Below the pieces are notes generated by a model that was given only the letters and a program-made list of their open reading frames with translations, searched no databases and was not told the origin of the DNA. Below, piece after piece: positions 10,101 through 18,366 of a stretch of DNA of 64,000 bases; position 1 is the first letter of the stretch, and the number at the start of each line of letters is the position of its first letter. The position numbers were made by a program, and so were the translations under genes. This stretch comes from Marinibacterium sp050389775 (GTDB taxonomy: Bacteria > Pseudomonadota > Alphaproteobacteria > Rhodobacterales > Rhodobacteraceae). The DNA lies in the NCBI RefSeq assembly GCF_050389775.1, contig NZ_CP177144.1, positions 3,472,001 through 3,536,000 of the forward strand, given 5' to 3'.

Positions 10101-10675
10101 GCATCGCTTTCCTGCGTCGTGTAGCGCCCGGCCGTGTCGATCAACACGGCCTCGTTGGTGAACCACCAGTCGCAGTTGCGCGTCCCCCCCACGCCCCCGA
10201 TCGCCGCCTTGCCCAGGGTTTCGGCCAGCGGGAATTGCAGGCCCGAATTGACGATGGCCGTGGTCTTGCCCGCGCCGGGCGGGCCGATGATGACATACCA
10301 GGGCAGCTCGTTCAGCGTCTTGCGCCCGCCCTTGGACTTGCGCAGCTCGGCCATGGCCGTCTTGAACTTGGATTTCAGCTCGTCCATCTCGGCGGTGATC
10401 AGCGCCTCGCCGGGGTCGATGGCCTCGACCATCTCTTCGGCCATGTCGTCGTCATGCTTGCGCCGGGTCAGCGCGACGATCAGCATCGCCGTGCCGAAGA
10501 GCAGCGCGATCACGCAGATCACGACCACCCGCGGGATCACCGCCGCAAAGGGCCGCCAGTCGTCATTGCCGATCAGCGGACCGAAATACCAGAACGCCCC
10601 GCCAAGGACGGCGGCCACGAAGAACAGCACGAAATAGATCGAGCGGAACAGCCGGAAGAAGGTGCGCAGGATCAT
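7109..10675 (-). CDS. tssM: T6SS membrane-complex subunit TssM (IcmF family)
   Basis: 1188-aa inner-membrane protein, normal length for the family. Two N-terminal membrane helices (about residues 13-33 and 46-70), a cytoplasmic NTPase-like domain with an intact Walker A GPPGAGKTT near residue 130, a third helix near residue 445, then a large periplasmic region ending in a beta-rich C-terminus. TssM spans the periplasm and with TssL anchors the baseplate. Start ATG at 10675 overlaps the tssL stop by 4 bp. No tssJ lipoprotein gene, the usual outer-membrane partner, was found in the cluster. Confidence 0.95.
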   Translation of the reverse strand: MILRTFFRLFRSIYFVLFFVAAVLGGAFWYFGPLIGNDDWRPFAAVIPRVVVICVIALLFGTAMLIVALTRRKHDDDMAEEMVEAIDPGEALITAEMDELKSKFKTAMAELRKSKGGRKTLNELPWYVIIGPPGAGKTTAIVNSGLQFPLAETLGKAAIGGVGGTRNCDWWFTNEAVLIDTAGRYTTQESDAEADNKAWLGFLGLLKKYRPRQPVNGAIVAISLSDLYLQDELTQKAHAQAVRRRLHELREQLGVRFPVYVLFTKADLIAGFAEYYDILGKEEREQVWGFTLPLNAGATDEGPMGHFDGEFARLLGQLNAQLLERMQGETDPQRRALVAGFPGQVASMRGVARSFLGEVFQDNRYETRQMLRGVYFTSGTQEGTPIDRLMLSMAQTFGIGRQAIGTGQGTGRSYFLTRVFDGVMFPEAGLVSADDKVERRYRWARAGAIAATVIIALTTGALWARSYLGNVALITDAGDHVAAYSAAAATLPGSPVSDTDLPPVVDALNQLRDLPGNPAVTAPEPDRALTWGLYRGEVIGTQAAQTYRAALNQRFLPRLLLRLEEQMTANMNDPELLFEALKIYLMLGLQGPMNADLVEQWLTDDWDFAYRGPARAQLRTDLGVHLGALLSQPMQEIALNGPLVEQVQSVLTQLPLAQRVYNGIIASEKATSLPDWRITDVGGPAVARAMARSSGAPLNAGIEGIFTYDGFYDVFLPEAVSVAERVQSEAWVLGEQGALLENQNALLALSRDVLDLYYNDFITRYDTLLADLDIIPMESLVHAVEVTNVLSGSTSPIRNILTEISRETRLTEDRSALNNEAVSEGLDRIISIESQAALSMQGQILLGALMETATSPTGEPLPPPGAYVEERFSWLHQMVARPQGQGSQLDELLSILNEVYKELQNMSFSGVTSGSQTGEAIQVFQQTAARLEGPVPRWATQIVAGSSGIAADGTRASMNAKWQANVLPFCEQALTDRYPFARRARADVALQDFTRLFAPGGLIDGFFTDNLFRYVDTRTRPWSWKRVNDVDLGISQQVLEQFQNAAEIRDAFFNGNATPLVQFQITPEALDPKARSVVLSIDGQNVEFDQRSGQPPPTAVTWPGAVGSARVTFEPSRNTTESVLDRNGPWAWFRLLDAAEVRRTNVSDRKRVIFNVGGRIAIFQLQSGSVLNPFALPALAKFSCPKSL

Positions 10676-12153
10676 CCGTCGGTCTCCTGGACAAGCAGGA
10701 CCTCGATCCGCCGGTTGGCGGCGCGGCCCTCGCGGGTGGCATTGTCGGCAATCGGTTCCTTGTCGGCCCGGCCCTCGGCCGACAGCCGGGAAGGATCGTC
10801 CAGCCGCTGTTCCATGCCGGCCATGACCGACTTGGCCCGGGCCAGCGACAGGGCCATGTTGGACGGGAAGCGCGACGACCGGATCGGCACGTTGTCGGAA
10901 TGGCCGGTCACGATGACCGGCCCCGGCTCGTCGTTGAGCGCATCGGCCACGCGGTCGACGGCATCGCGGAACCGGTCCTGCAACTGGTCCGAGCCCGAGG
11001 CGAACATGCCCGAGCCCTTGATGCGGATGATCAGCGTGTTGCCCTTCTGAAAGACCTCGACGATGCCCTCGTCGATCTCGACCTCCAGGAAGCCTTCGAC
11101 CTTGGCGATGCGCTCTTCGACCGTCGGCGCGGGCGGCGGCGGTGGCGGTGGCGGCGCGCGGCGTTCCAGCCGTGCGGGCGGACCGGCGTCGATGATGGCC
11201 AGCTGGCCGATCACCCGCTCGGTCTGGACCGACAGCGCATAGGACAGCCCGCCGAATTCCATCAGCATCAGCAGGGCGGTCACGCCGACGGCGATCCACA
11301 CCACGCGCCATGCCGACAGCACGCGGAACGGCTTGCGCACGCCCTTCCAGGCCGGCGAGAGATCGCGTTCGACCTGGCCCCGCTGGGCGCGGATGATGCG
11401 GGCCAGGCCTTCGCGGATGCGCAGGTGCTTTTCCGAGCCGTTCTGTTCGATGCGCAGCCGGCCTTCAAAGCCCAGCGACATGCACATGTAGAGGAATTCC
11501 AGCATGTCGATATTGTTGGCCGGGTCCTTTTCCAGCCGGGCCAGCAGGTCGTAGAACCGGTCGCCGCCCACCGTTTCGCGGTGGAACGTGCCGACCATGG
11601 ATTGCAGGCCCCAGTCCGACTGGCCGCCCCAGGGCGTGTTCAGCACGACATCGTCGATCGTGGCGCACATGGCATATCGCGCGACCTTGACGGTCTGAGC
11701 CTGGATGCCGGCCTGCAGGGCGCGGTTCTCGAAGGCGCGCACCTCGGCCACGACCGACTGGCGCAGCTTGTCCGGGTCCATGTGCTGGGCTCGATTGCGG
11801 ATGCGGCTGATCAGCGAGAACAAGGTCGATGCACAGGCCACCAGCTGGTTCATGCCGGTCATGGCCTGGGCCGCCACGCCATCGCCGCCGGGCGGGGGCC
11901 GGTGGCCGTGGGGCACGCCATAGCCGCCCTGCCCGCCCCCAGGACCACCGCCGTGACCACCACCATGACCGCCGGCCTGGCCGCCCCCATGGCCGCCCCC
12001 AAAGCCGCCCGAAGCCGGCGCGGCGCCCGCGGGGGGCGGCGGGGCAAAGGGATCGGCCGGCTGGGCGGCGGCCGGACGGCGGCCGCCGGGATTGGGCCGG
12101 ATCACCGTCTTGTCGGTATCCCCCGGTTCGGCAAATGGATCCTTGTCCGCCAT
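10672..12153 (-). CDS. tssL: T6SS membrane-complex subunit TssL with C-terminal OmpA-like domain
   Basis: 493-aa protein. The order is: a disordered N-terminus rich in Pro, Gly and His (residues 48-88 hold repeated GGGHGGG units), a DotU-type cytoplasmic domain (about 95-290), one membrane helix near residue 300, a Pro-rich linker with eight consecutive Pro, and an OmpA/MotB peptidoglycan-binding domain (VTGHSDNVPIRSSRFPSN ... ANRRIEVLL). This is the extended TssL form that carries its own peptidoglycan anchor. The ATG at 12153 is chosen because a GGGGGAG ribosome site lies just upstream, 10 bp after the tssK stop. The Gly/His-rich stretch is odd and could bind metal. Confidence 0.94.
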   Translation of the reverse strand: MADKDPFAEPGDTDKTVIRPNPGGRRPAAAQPADPFAPPPPAGAAPASGGFGGGHGGGQAGGHGGGHGGGPGGGQGGYGVPHGHRPPPGGDGVAAQAMTGMNQLVACASTLFSLISRIRNRAQHMDPDKLRQSVVAEVRAFENRALQAGIQAQTVKVARYAMCATIDDVVLNTPWGGQSDWGLQSMVGTFHRETVGGDRFYDLLARLEKDPANNIDMLEFLYMCMSLGFEGRLRIEQNGSEKHLRIREGLARIIRAQRGQVERDLSPAWKGVRKPFRVLSAWRVVWIAVGVTALLMLMEFGGLSYALSVQTERVIGQLAIIDAGPPARLERRAPPPPPPPPAPTVEERIAKVEGFLEVEIDEGIVEVFQKGNTLIIRIKGSGMFASGSDQLQDRFRDAVDRVADALNDEPGPVIVTGHSDNVPIRSSRFPSNMALSLARAKSVMAGMEQRLDDPSRLSAEGRADKEPIADNATREGRAANRRIEVLLVQETDG

Positions 12154-12163
12154 CGGCTCCCCC

Positions 12164-13504
12164 TCAGGTGTTGCGGATCGCCCAGAGCTCCATCTTGAGC
12201 CCCGGGAACTGGCCGGAGACATGCACCGCGATCCCCCCCGACGTGGTCATCTTGCGCCAATAGGGGCTGTCGCCGTCGAGTTCGAAATAGACCACGCCGG
12301 CATGATACGGGATCTGACGAGGCGCCACCGGAAGGGGGCGAAGAGTGATCCCCGGCAGGGCCGAATTGACCAGCTGGCGGATCTCTTCGACCGGCCCGAT
12401 CTTGGCCTGGCCGGCAAAGTGGCGGCGCACGTCCTCGGTCGGGATCTCGGCATCGACGGCCAGCACGAACCCCGCGTTGCCGATCAGCTTGCGGTCGGCG
12501 ATGACCCCGACCGAAATGCCGTATTTGCGCAGTTCCAGCGGGATCGGGATGGCCGTCTGCTCCAGCACCGAGCTGAGATATTGCCGCAGGATGCGCATGA
12601 CCGGCAGGAAGCAGTTGGTCAGGTTGTCATGGGTATAGGGCGGCAGGTCGGGCGCGACCTTCTCGACGGTCATGAAGACCGACAATTCGCCGGCAATCCC
12701 GGCCAGGAAGCGAAAAGCCTCCTCGGGGTGCAGGTTCTCGATCCCGCCCATGTGGCGCACCTGGGGGATCAGCCGGTTGATGATCGTCAGCAGCAGGAAG
12801 TCCGACACCTCGGCCACGCCCCGCGCCGCGCCGCCCTCGGACAGCCGCCCGGCCAGGGCCGTCATCCGATGCGACAGCAGCCCGTCGAGCTCGCGGAAGA
12901 ACCCGGCGATGGTCTGGCTGGCCCGGATATCCAGGCAGGACGGGATGAACGACTGGTCCAGCACGATTTCCCGGTCCGAGCGCACCTCGATGATGCGCGC
13001 CACCGGGATCGCCAGCCGGTCGGCCATGTCATCGACCTCCAGCGCGAATTGCAGGCGCATCTTGCCCACGCCCAGCATCACCGGCTTGCGCTCCTGGCTC
13101 ATCGTGTCGGTGACCTCGATCTCGGCCGGGCGCAGCCGGCTGGCCGAGCTTTCGGCCCCGGTCAGGTCGACCTCGGAAGCGCCCTGGCGGCGCTGGGGCA
13201 CGGTGAGGTAGACGATGCAATCCTTGACCGTTTCGGGCACTTCGAGCGCCGGCGGGTGATCGTCGGCCATGGGTATGCGAAAGACCGTGCCGTCCTGGGT
13301 CAGCCCGGTGGCCGTCTTCAGGGCGAACTGGCCGACCTTGAGCACGTCGAAATCGATGTCCAGCGTCGACACCCCCCAGGCATAGGGCCTGAGCCGGCGC
13401 GCCAGCCCGTTGACCAACGCCTCGGCATAGCGGTCGGCCTGCTGGAAATGATGAGGCTGGACGAAGAGGCCTTCGGTCCAGAGCACCTTGCTGTCCCAGG
13501 ACAT
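12164..13504 (-). CDS. tssK: T6SS baseplate subunit TssK
   Basis: 446-aa cytoplasmic protein, normal TssK length. The N-terminal VLWTEGLFVQPHHFQQADRY is the family signature, and the C-terminal YFELDGDSPYWRKM matches the conserved end. TssK links the baseplate (TssE, F, G) to the TssL/TssM membrane complex. Start ATG at 13504 is preceded by AGGAGA; longer in-frame readings are Pro/Arg-rich artefacts. Lies between the FHA gene and tssL. Confidence 0.95.
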   Translation of the reverse strand: MSWDSKVLWTEGLFVQPHHFQQADRYAEALVNGLARRLRPYAWGVSTLDIDFDVLKVGQFALKTATGLTQDGTVFRIPMADDHPPALEVPETVKDCIVYLTVPQRRQGASEVDLTGAESSASRLRPAEIEVTDTMSQERKPVMLGVGKMRLQFALEVDDMADRLAIPVARIIEVRSDREIVLDQSFIPSCLDIRASQTIAGFFRELDGLLSHRMTALAGRLSEGGAARGVAEVSDFLLLTIINRLIPQVRHMGGIENLHPEEAFRFLAGIAGELSVFMTVEKVAPDLPPYTHDNLTNCFLPVMRILRQYLSSVLEQTAIPIPLELRKYGISVGVIADRKLIGNAGFVLAVDAEIPTEDVRRHFAGQAKIGPVEEIRQLVNSALPGITLRPLPVAPRQIPYHAGVVYFELDGDSPYWRKMTTSGGIAVHVSGQFPGLKMELWAIRNT

Positions 13505-13625
13505 GGGTGTCGTTCTCCTGCGTCCCGCCGGATGCGGGTGTTCCTGTTCTGCCCGCCCGCTGGCGGGTCCTGCTGTCGGCCCCGCGGGCGGCGGGGGTGG
13601 TGCGCCGGGCCCGCGGGCCGGGCGG

Positions 13626-15407
13626 TCAATCCGGGCCGGCGGGCGGCGCGATGCCATCCCGGTCGTGATCCTGACCTTGGTCGTCCCGGGCCTTCAGGCG
13701 GTTCAATTGTTCCTGGTAGGCTTTTGCAAATTCACGGCTGAAGAAATGGTGAAAGTCGTTCTCGGCCTGGTCGGAAATCTCGGCGAACATCTTCTCGTAG
13801 ATGTCCCAGTACTGGGCCTTGCGCCCGCCACGCAGGATGCCGCCCAGCAGGCCGGAGGATTCGATGCGGTCCGACAGCACGGCCGGGCTGAGCTTGCCCA
13901 GCACCGAGCGGATGGCGCTTTCCATGCCGGCGACCATGGCCACCTCGTGGGCGGCGATGTCGTCGAGCGCCTCGCGGGCGGCGGCCTCGGGGGCCATGTA
14001 GCCCCGCCGGCGCGGGCGCAGCAGGGCCTCGACGGCCTGCTCCGGGCTGACCGAGAATTTCAGGGGGTTGTTGCCGCCTGCGGCGATCATCGTCTGTTCG
14101 ATGCGGAATTCCGACTTGATCGAGGTCCGGGTCATCAGGATCTCGCGGATGCCGGTGACCAGCTCGCGCATGATCGCCCCGGCCCGGGCCATGGTCTCGG
14201 GCAGATCCTCGTCGCGGATGTCCATGTCGTCGGCGCCAAGCGCGTCGAGAAAGGCCCGGACGGCGGCGCTCTCGCCGACCGATGCGGGCGCGGCGGGGGG
14301 CGGTGTGGGCGCGGCAGGGGTCGATGGTGTGGCGGGAGACGTCGCCGCAGGCGCGGCGAGCGGCACGGTCGGCGGCGGCGGCGCGTTGGCATGCGGCGGG
14401 CGCGGCACGGCGGTGGGGTCGCGCGGGGCCTCGGGCTCGGTCGCGCCAGGCGACGCGACGGGCGGCTGGGTCGGCGGCTTCAAGGGCGGCTGGCCTGACG
14501 GTGCCAGCGGCGGCTGGGCCGGCGGGGTCTCGGGCGCGCCGGCGGGCGGCACATCGGGCAAGGCATCCGGCACCTCCGGCGCCCCCCGGCGCGCGGGGGC
14601 CGCAGCGGGCGGCGGCACGTCGAACTCGGCAAAGGGATCGTCCAGCGGGGCCACCGGCGGGACCGGCTCATCCGTCCCTGGCAGGCCGTCCTCGCCACCA
14701 CCCTGCGCCGGCGTCGGGGCCAGGAAATCGTCCCAATCGTCGGGAATGATCGCCCGCCCGGGGCTGGGCGGGGTGAAACTGTCGCTGGCCGAAGGGCTGT
14801 GGGCGCCAAAGCTCGCCCCCTGCCCTTCGCGCCCGTCGGCGGGCGGGCGTAAGAACGGATCGTCGTCCCCGGCCCCGTCGGGCGGCAGCAACTCGTCGAT
14901 CGGATCGACCGGGTTCAGCTGGGCCGGCCCCGTCGGCACCGAGGCCCCGCCCAGCAGTTCATCCAGCACGTCGCCGCCCTCGCCGGGGCTGTCGAGCAGG
15001 TCGAGCGGATCGGGCGACAGCTCGGCCCGGCCCGGCGAGACCGGGTAATCGCCCAGCGGATCCGGCCCCAGATCGAGCGCCGAGGGCGCCATCGCCCCGA
15101 TCGACACGACCAGTTCGAACACCCCCAGCGTCAGCACGTCGCCATTGGACAGCGGCGTCGGCACCGGGCCGAGCGGGACCTTGGCATAATTCAGGAAGGT
15201 GCCGTTGGTCGACAGGTCGATGACCACGACATTGCCGCCCTGGTCCTCGATGACACAATGGCTCTTGGACAGCATGCGGTCGGGGTCGGGCAGCACCAGG
15301 TCATTGGCCGGGCCGCGCCCGATGGTCAGGCTGGACCCGGACATGGTGACCGGCCCGGCATTGCCGGGCACGGGGCCTGTGGGCTGGAAGGACACGGTGA
15401 CGGACAT
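13626..15407 (-). CDS. tagH: T6SS FHA-domain protein TagH with proline-rich linker
   Basis: 593-aa cytoplasmic protein. The N-terminal FHA domain (residues about 25-100) has the phosphothreonine-binding residues GR (30-31), SxSH (47-50) and N68-G69. A long Pro/Ala/Asp-rich linker spans about 110-370, and the C-terminal T6SS-specific domain (about 375-575) contains MRELVTGIREILMTRTSIKS. FHA proteins of this family are phosphorylated by PpkA and dephosphorylated by PppA to trigger assembly. The linker has acidic-leucine motifs (LDLLD 135-139, LDELLGG 148-154, IDELLPP 170-176) that resemble the LDDLLGD repeats of the giant sheath fusion upstream, suggesting a shared binding partner (inference). 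Also called Fha or ImpI/VasC. Confidence 0.9.
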   Translation of the reverse strand: MSVTVSFQPTGPVPGNAGPVTMSGSSLTIGRGPANDLVLPDPDRMLSKSHCVIEDQGGNVVVIDLSTNGTFLNYAKVPLGPVPTPLSNGDVLTLGVFELVVSIGAMAPSALDLGPDPLGDYPVSPGRAELSPDPLDLLDSPGEGGDVLDELLGGASVPTGPAQLNPVDPIDELLPPDGAGDDDPFLRPPADGREGQGASFGAHSPSASDSFTPPSPGRAIIPDDWDDFLAPTPAQGGGEDGLPGTDEPVPPVAPLDDPFAEFDVPPPAAAPARRGAPEVPDALPDVPPAGAPETPPAQPPLAPSGQPPLKPPTQPPVASPGATEPEAPRDPTAVPRPPHANAPPPPTVPLAAPAATSPATPSTPAAPTPPPAAPASVGESAAVRAFLDALGADDMDIRDEDLPETMARAGAIMRELVTGIREILMTRTSIKSEFRIEQTMIAAGGNNPLKFSVSPEQAVEALLRPRRRGYMAPEAAAREALDDIAAHEVAMVAGMESAIRSVLGKLSPAVLSDRIESSGLLGGILRGGRKAQYWDIYEKMFAEISDQAENDFHHFFSREFAKAYQEQLNRLKARDDQGQDHDRDGIAPPAGPD

Positions 15408-15482
15408 GGGCGCTCTCAGCGGCCGGTCCGGCCGCGCCGGATGGACCTGATTGCCTTCGATCTGGACGTGCTCATGCCTGAC

Positions 15483-16079
15483 TTACGCGCTCCCCGTTTC
15501 TTCGAGCCGCCCGTTCCCTCCGCGAGCGATGTCGACGGCCCTGTCGACCAGAAGAAGGCCATGTTCCTCAAACCTATCAGACATTTCCCCAAGCGCTACC
15601 ATATTCATCCCGAAGGCCGCCGCCTCGGCCGCGCCGGCGGGGGCGGGAAAGCGGGCCAGGTCGCCGGGCCCCAGCGTGCCGTCGAAATAGAGCGCGGCCA
15701 TGGCGCAATGCACGGTGTTGTCGTCGACATAGGCCGCGTCGATGGCATCGCTGGCCGCCGTGCGGTTGTCGTCGCTGGGGTCAAAGACCCAGGCCTCGGC
15801 GGCGCTGAGCGGGCGCGGGTCGCGCTCGCTGGCCGGTCCGACGTAATCGCGCGCGGCCAGGCAGGCCCACCACACCCGTTCGCGCGGCGGCAGGGCCACG
15901 GCCAGCAGGTGCAGCATGTCGAACAGTTCGCCCCGCGCCTCCAGCTCGGCCAGCACGGCATCGACCCCGGCGCTGGCCGGCGCCTCGATGGCCACGGTCA
16001 GCCGGGCCCCCGCCCGGGCCAGCAGTTTCGCCGCCGGTTCCTGCGGCACCTTGATCATTCCTGAAAACCGGTCGCTCAT
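15483..16079 (-). CDS. DUF6931-like protein next to VgrG
   Basis: 198-aa protein with no signal peptide or membrane segment. A helical core contains LLAVALPPRERVWWACLAARDYVG (about residues 62-85, positions 15825-15896) and later NTVHCAMAALYFDGTL. This Trp-Trp-Ala-Cys pattern resembles the DUF6931 family of small T6SS-linked proteins; the match is from memory and not verified. It starts 8 bp after vgrG, so it is probably co-translated. Candidate roles are a VgrG chaperone/adaptor, an immunity protein or a spike-loading factor. Unlike DUF4123 or DUF1795 adaptors it shows none of their motifs. Function unknown. Confidence 0.65.
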   Translation of the reverse strand: MSDRFSGMIKVPQEPAAKLLARAGARLTVAIEAPASAGVDAVLAELEARGELFDMLHLLAVALPPRERVWWACLAARDYVGPASERDPRPLSAAEAWVFDPSDDNRTAASDAIDAAYVDDNTVHCAMAALYFDGTLGPGDLARFPAPAGAAEAAAFGMNMVALGEMSDRFEEHGLLLVDRAVDIARGGNGRLEETGSA

Positions 16080-16087
16080 GACATGCC

Positions 16088-18325
16088 CTAGTTGATCATC
16101 GTGATACCGCCCTTCAGGGTCAGCATCGCCGCGCCCTTCACGGTGGTCATCTTGCTGTCGACCGTCGCCATGCCCTTGGCCTTGACGTCGACCATCGGCG
16201 CGTCGATCGTCACGCCCGACATGTCGATCGTGATCGACGACTGGCCGACCTTGAGCACGATCTTCTGCTTGGCCTCGATCTCGATCTTGCCCAGCGAGGC
16301 GGTCACGGCAATGTTGCCCTTCTTGACCGTTGTCGTCTGGTTGCCCGTGTCGATCGCGATCGTCTGGTTGCCCTTCTCGACGGTGTTGGTCTGGTTGCCC
16401 GACTGCACCGTGGTCTCGTGGTTGTCCTTGATGGTTTCCAGCAGCTTGCCCTTGACCACGTCCAGCAGTGTATCGCCGGTCTCGACCGTGGTCTTGAAAT
16501 CCTTGTGGATGACCTTTTCCTGGCTGCCCTTGGTCACGTAGAAAAAGGCATCGCCCTCCTGGACCTCCTGTTCCATGTTGGCCTTGACCACCTGCAGCAG
16601 CGACGCATCGGCCGCGTTCTTGAAGGCGTAATCCTTCAGCTCGTCGGCCTTGGCCAGACCGACCCCGATGCGCGAGATGTTCTTGGTCAGGAACTGGTGG
16701 TCCTTCTGCGCCTGCAGGCGCATCATTTCCTTGTCCTTCTCGTCGTCGAACATCAGCTCGTTGAAGGCCTGGGCATCGTTGACGCCCTTGGTGCTGTCGG
16801 TGCGGATGCCGACCTGGGTGGCCGTCGTCTTCTTGGAATAGAAGGTCGGGTTGACCTCGTTGTAGAGCATGCCCACGCAGATCGGCCGGCTGGGATCGCC
16901 TTCCTCGAACTGGATGATGACCTCTTCGCCGATGCGCGGCACGGCGGCAAAGCCCCAGTTCTTGCCGGCCCAGGGCGTGGCCACGCGCACCCAGCACGAC
17001 GAGGTCTCGTCCTTCTTGCCCTCGCGGTCCCAGTGGAACTGGACCCGGATGCGCCCGTAATCGTCGGTATAGATCTCTTCGCCCGAAGGCCCGACGACCA
17101 GCGCGGTCTGCAGGCCCGACATCATCGGCCAGGGCGTCGACAGCGGCGCGCGGTAGGGTTCGGCCAGGGCGATGGTCTCGATCGTCGCGGCATAGGCGAA
17201 ATCGGCAATACCCTCGGGAAAGTCGAGGTTGGCCGCCCTGAGATCGTAATCGGTGGGCTCGTCGGCCACGTCCATGTCGGTCTGGACGTAATGGGTCGCC
17301 CGGATCACCAGGTAATCGGTATTGGCCGCGCTGTCGGGATGATCGGTCAGGGCAAAGCTGTGGCCCACGCCCATCGTGCGCACGCTGGACGCCCCGCGCC
17401 AGGTCTTGTGGCGGATGGTCTCGGCTTCCAGCCGCACCCGCGCCCGGCGCTGCGCACGGTCGCTTTCCGACGTGACGGGCTTGTCCTTGGGCGTGTTGCC
17501 CTCGCCCCGGAACCGGCCGGGGTAATCATAGATCTCCATGTCGTCGCGCGGGAACTGGCGCGAGCCCGCCGCTTCGGTCGTGACCATCGAAGCCGTGGGC
17601 TTGAACAGGTCGTAATCGTTCAGCGTGACCTTGCCCGAGGTCACAGCCCGCGTTGCGGCCCATTCGGTGATCTTCTCCTCGCGGCCCTTGGACGCGTTGG
17701 TCATGGCCTCAAAGGGCACCTTGGCCAGTTCGGGCACCGGGCTGTGCGAGCTCTTGCTGTCGCAGAAGGTCAGCTGGTCGGGCTCGGCCGACCCCGACTT
17801 GGTGCCGAAGAAATAATAGATCCCCTCCTGTTCCAGCAGCCGGCTGATGAAGGCGAAATCGCTTTCGCGGTACTGCACGCAATATTGCCGGACGTCATAG
17901 CTGTCGGACAGCTTGAAGGTGAAATCGGTAAAGCCGTATTCGCCGAAGATCTGTTCGACGATGTTGCGCGTGGTCAGGTTCTGGAACACCCGGCAGTCGC
18001 GGGTGCGGGTCAGCAGGTAGAACCACGGCCGGATCTCGGCCACGTACTGGCGCACCCCGGCCCGCAGCCCGAGGTTCTCGACCGACACGCAGATGCCCCC
18101 GAACTCGCGTTCGTTCTTGTCCTGGGTCTTCAGGTGCACCTTCATCGCCTTGCCGATGAACTGGGTCAGGTCCAGGTCCTTGGTCTTGGACTGGAACGAC
18201 ACCGTCATCTCGGTCAGCCGGCTCATGCCCTCGCGCACGATGGCCTTGCGGAACTGCAGGTCCTGGGCGCCGTAATCGCCCGACATCCAGGCAATGGCGT
18301 CGTCATGTGGCTTGCTGACGGTCAT
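16088..18325 (-). CDS. vgrG: T6SS spike protein VgrG (TssI)
   Basis: 745-aa protein at the tip of the T6SS tube. The gp27-like N-terminus (about 1-380) includes CVQYRESDFAFISRLLEQEG; the gp5 OB-fold follows (DDYGRIRVQFHWDREGK, then WVRVATPWAGKNWG and RIGEEVIIQFEEGDPSRP). The last about 200 residues form a repetitive beta-helical needle with GNQTxT-type repeats, ending in MIN. There is no extra C-terminal effector domain, so cargo is more likely delivered by adaptor or PAAR-type proteins. No PAAR gene was recognised in the window. Located between the giant sheath fusion and the DUF6931-like gene. Confidence 0.95.
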   Translation of the reverse strand: MTVSKPHDDAIAWMSGDYGAQDLQFRKAIVREGMSRLTEMTVSFQSKTKDLDLTQFIGKAMKVHLKTQDKNEREFGGICVSVENLGLRAGVRQYVAEIRPWFYLLTRTRDCRVFQNLTTRNIVEQIFGEYGFTDFTFKLSDSYDVRQYCVQYRESDFAFISRLLEQEGIYYFFGTKSGSAEPDQLTFCDSKSSHSPVPELAKVPFEAMTNASKGREEKITEWAATRAVTSGKVTLNDYDLFKPTASMVTTEAAGSRQFPRDDMEIYDYPGRFRGEGNTPKDKPVTSESDRAQRRARVRLEAETIRHKTWRGASSVRTMGVGHSFALTDHPDSAANTDYLVIRATHYVQTDMDVADEPTDYDLRAANLDFPEGIADFAYAATIETIALAEPYRAPLSTPWPMMSGLQTALVVGPSGEEIYTDDYGRIRVQFHWDREGKKDETSSCWVRVATPWAGKNWGFAAVPRIGEEVIIQFEEGDPSRPICVGMLYNEVNPTFYSKKTTATQVGIRTDSTKGVNDAQAFNELMFDDEKDKEMMRLQAQKDHQFLTKNISRIGVGLAKADELKDYAFKNAADASLLQVVKANMEQEVQEGDAFFYVTKGSQEKVIHKDFKTTVETGDTLLDVVKGKLLETIKDNHETTVQSGNQTNTVEKGNQTIAIDTGNQTTTVKKGNIAVTASLGKIEIEAKQKIVLKVGQSSITIDMSGVTIDAPMVDVKAKGMATVDSKMTTVKGAAMLTLKGGITMIN

Positions 18326-18366
18326 GGCCGGCCCGCCCCGTTTGTCGTGCCGTCGAATAACAGCAT

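Noticed and set aside
7088..11050. A 1320-codon open frame on the plus strand opposite tssM
   Set aside because: Its translation is Arg/Gly/His/Gln-rich and has no domain; it is an antisense shadow of the high-GC tssM gene.
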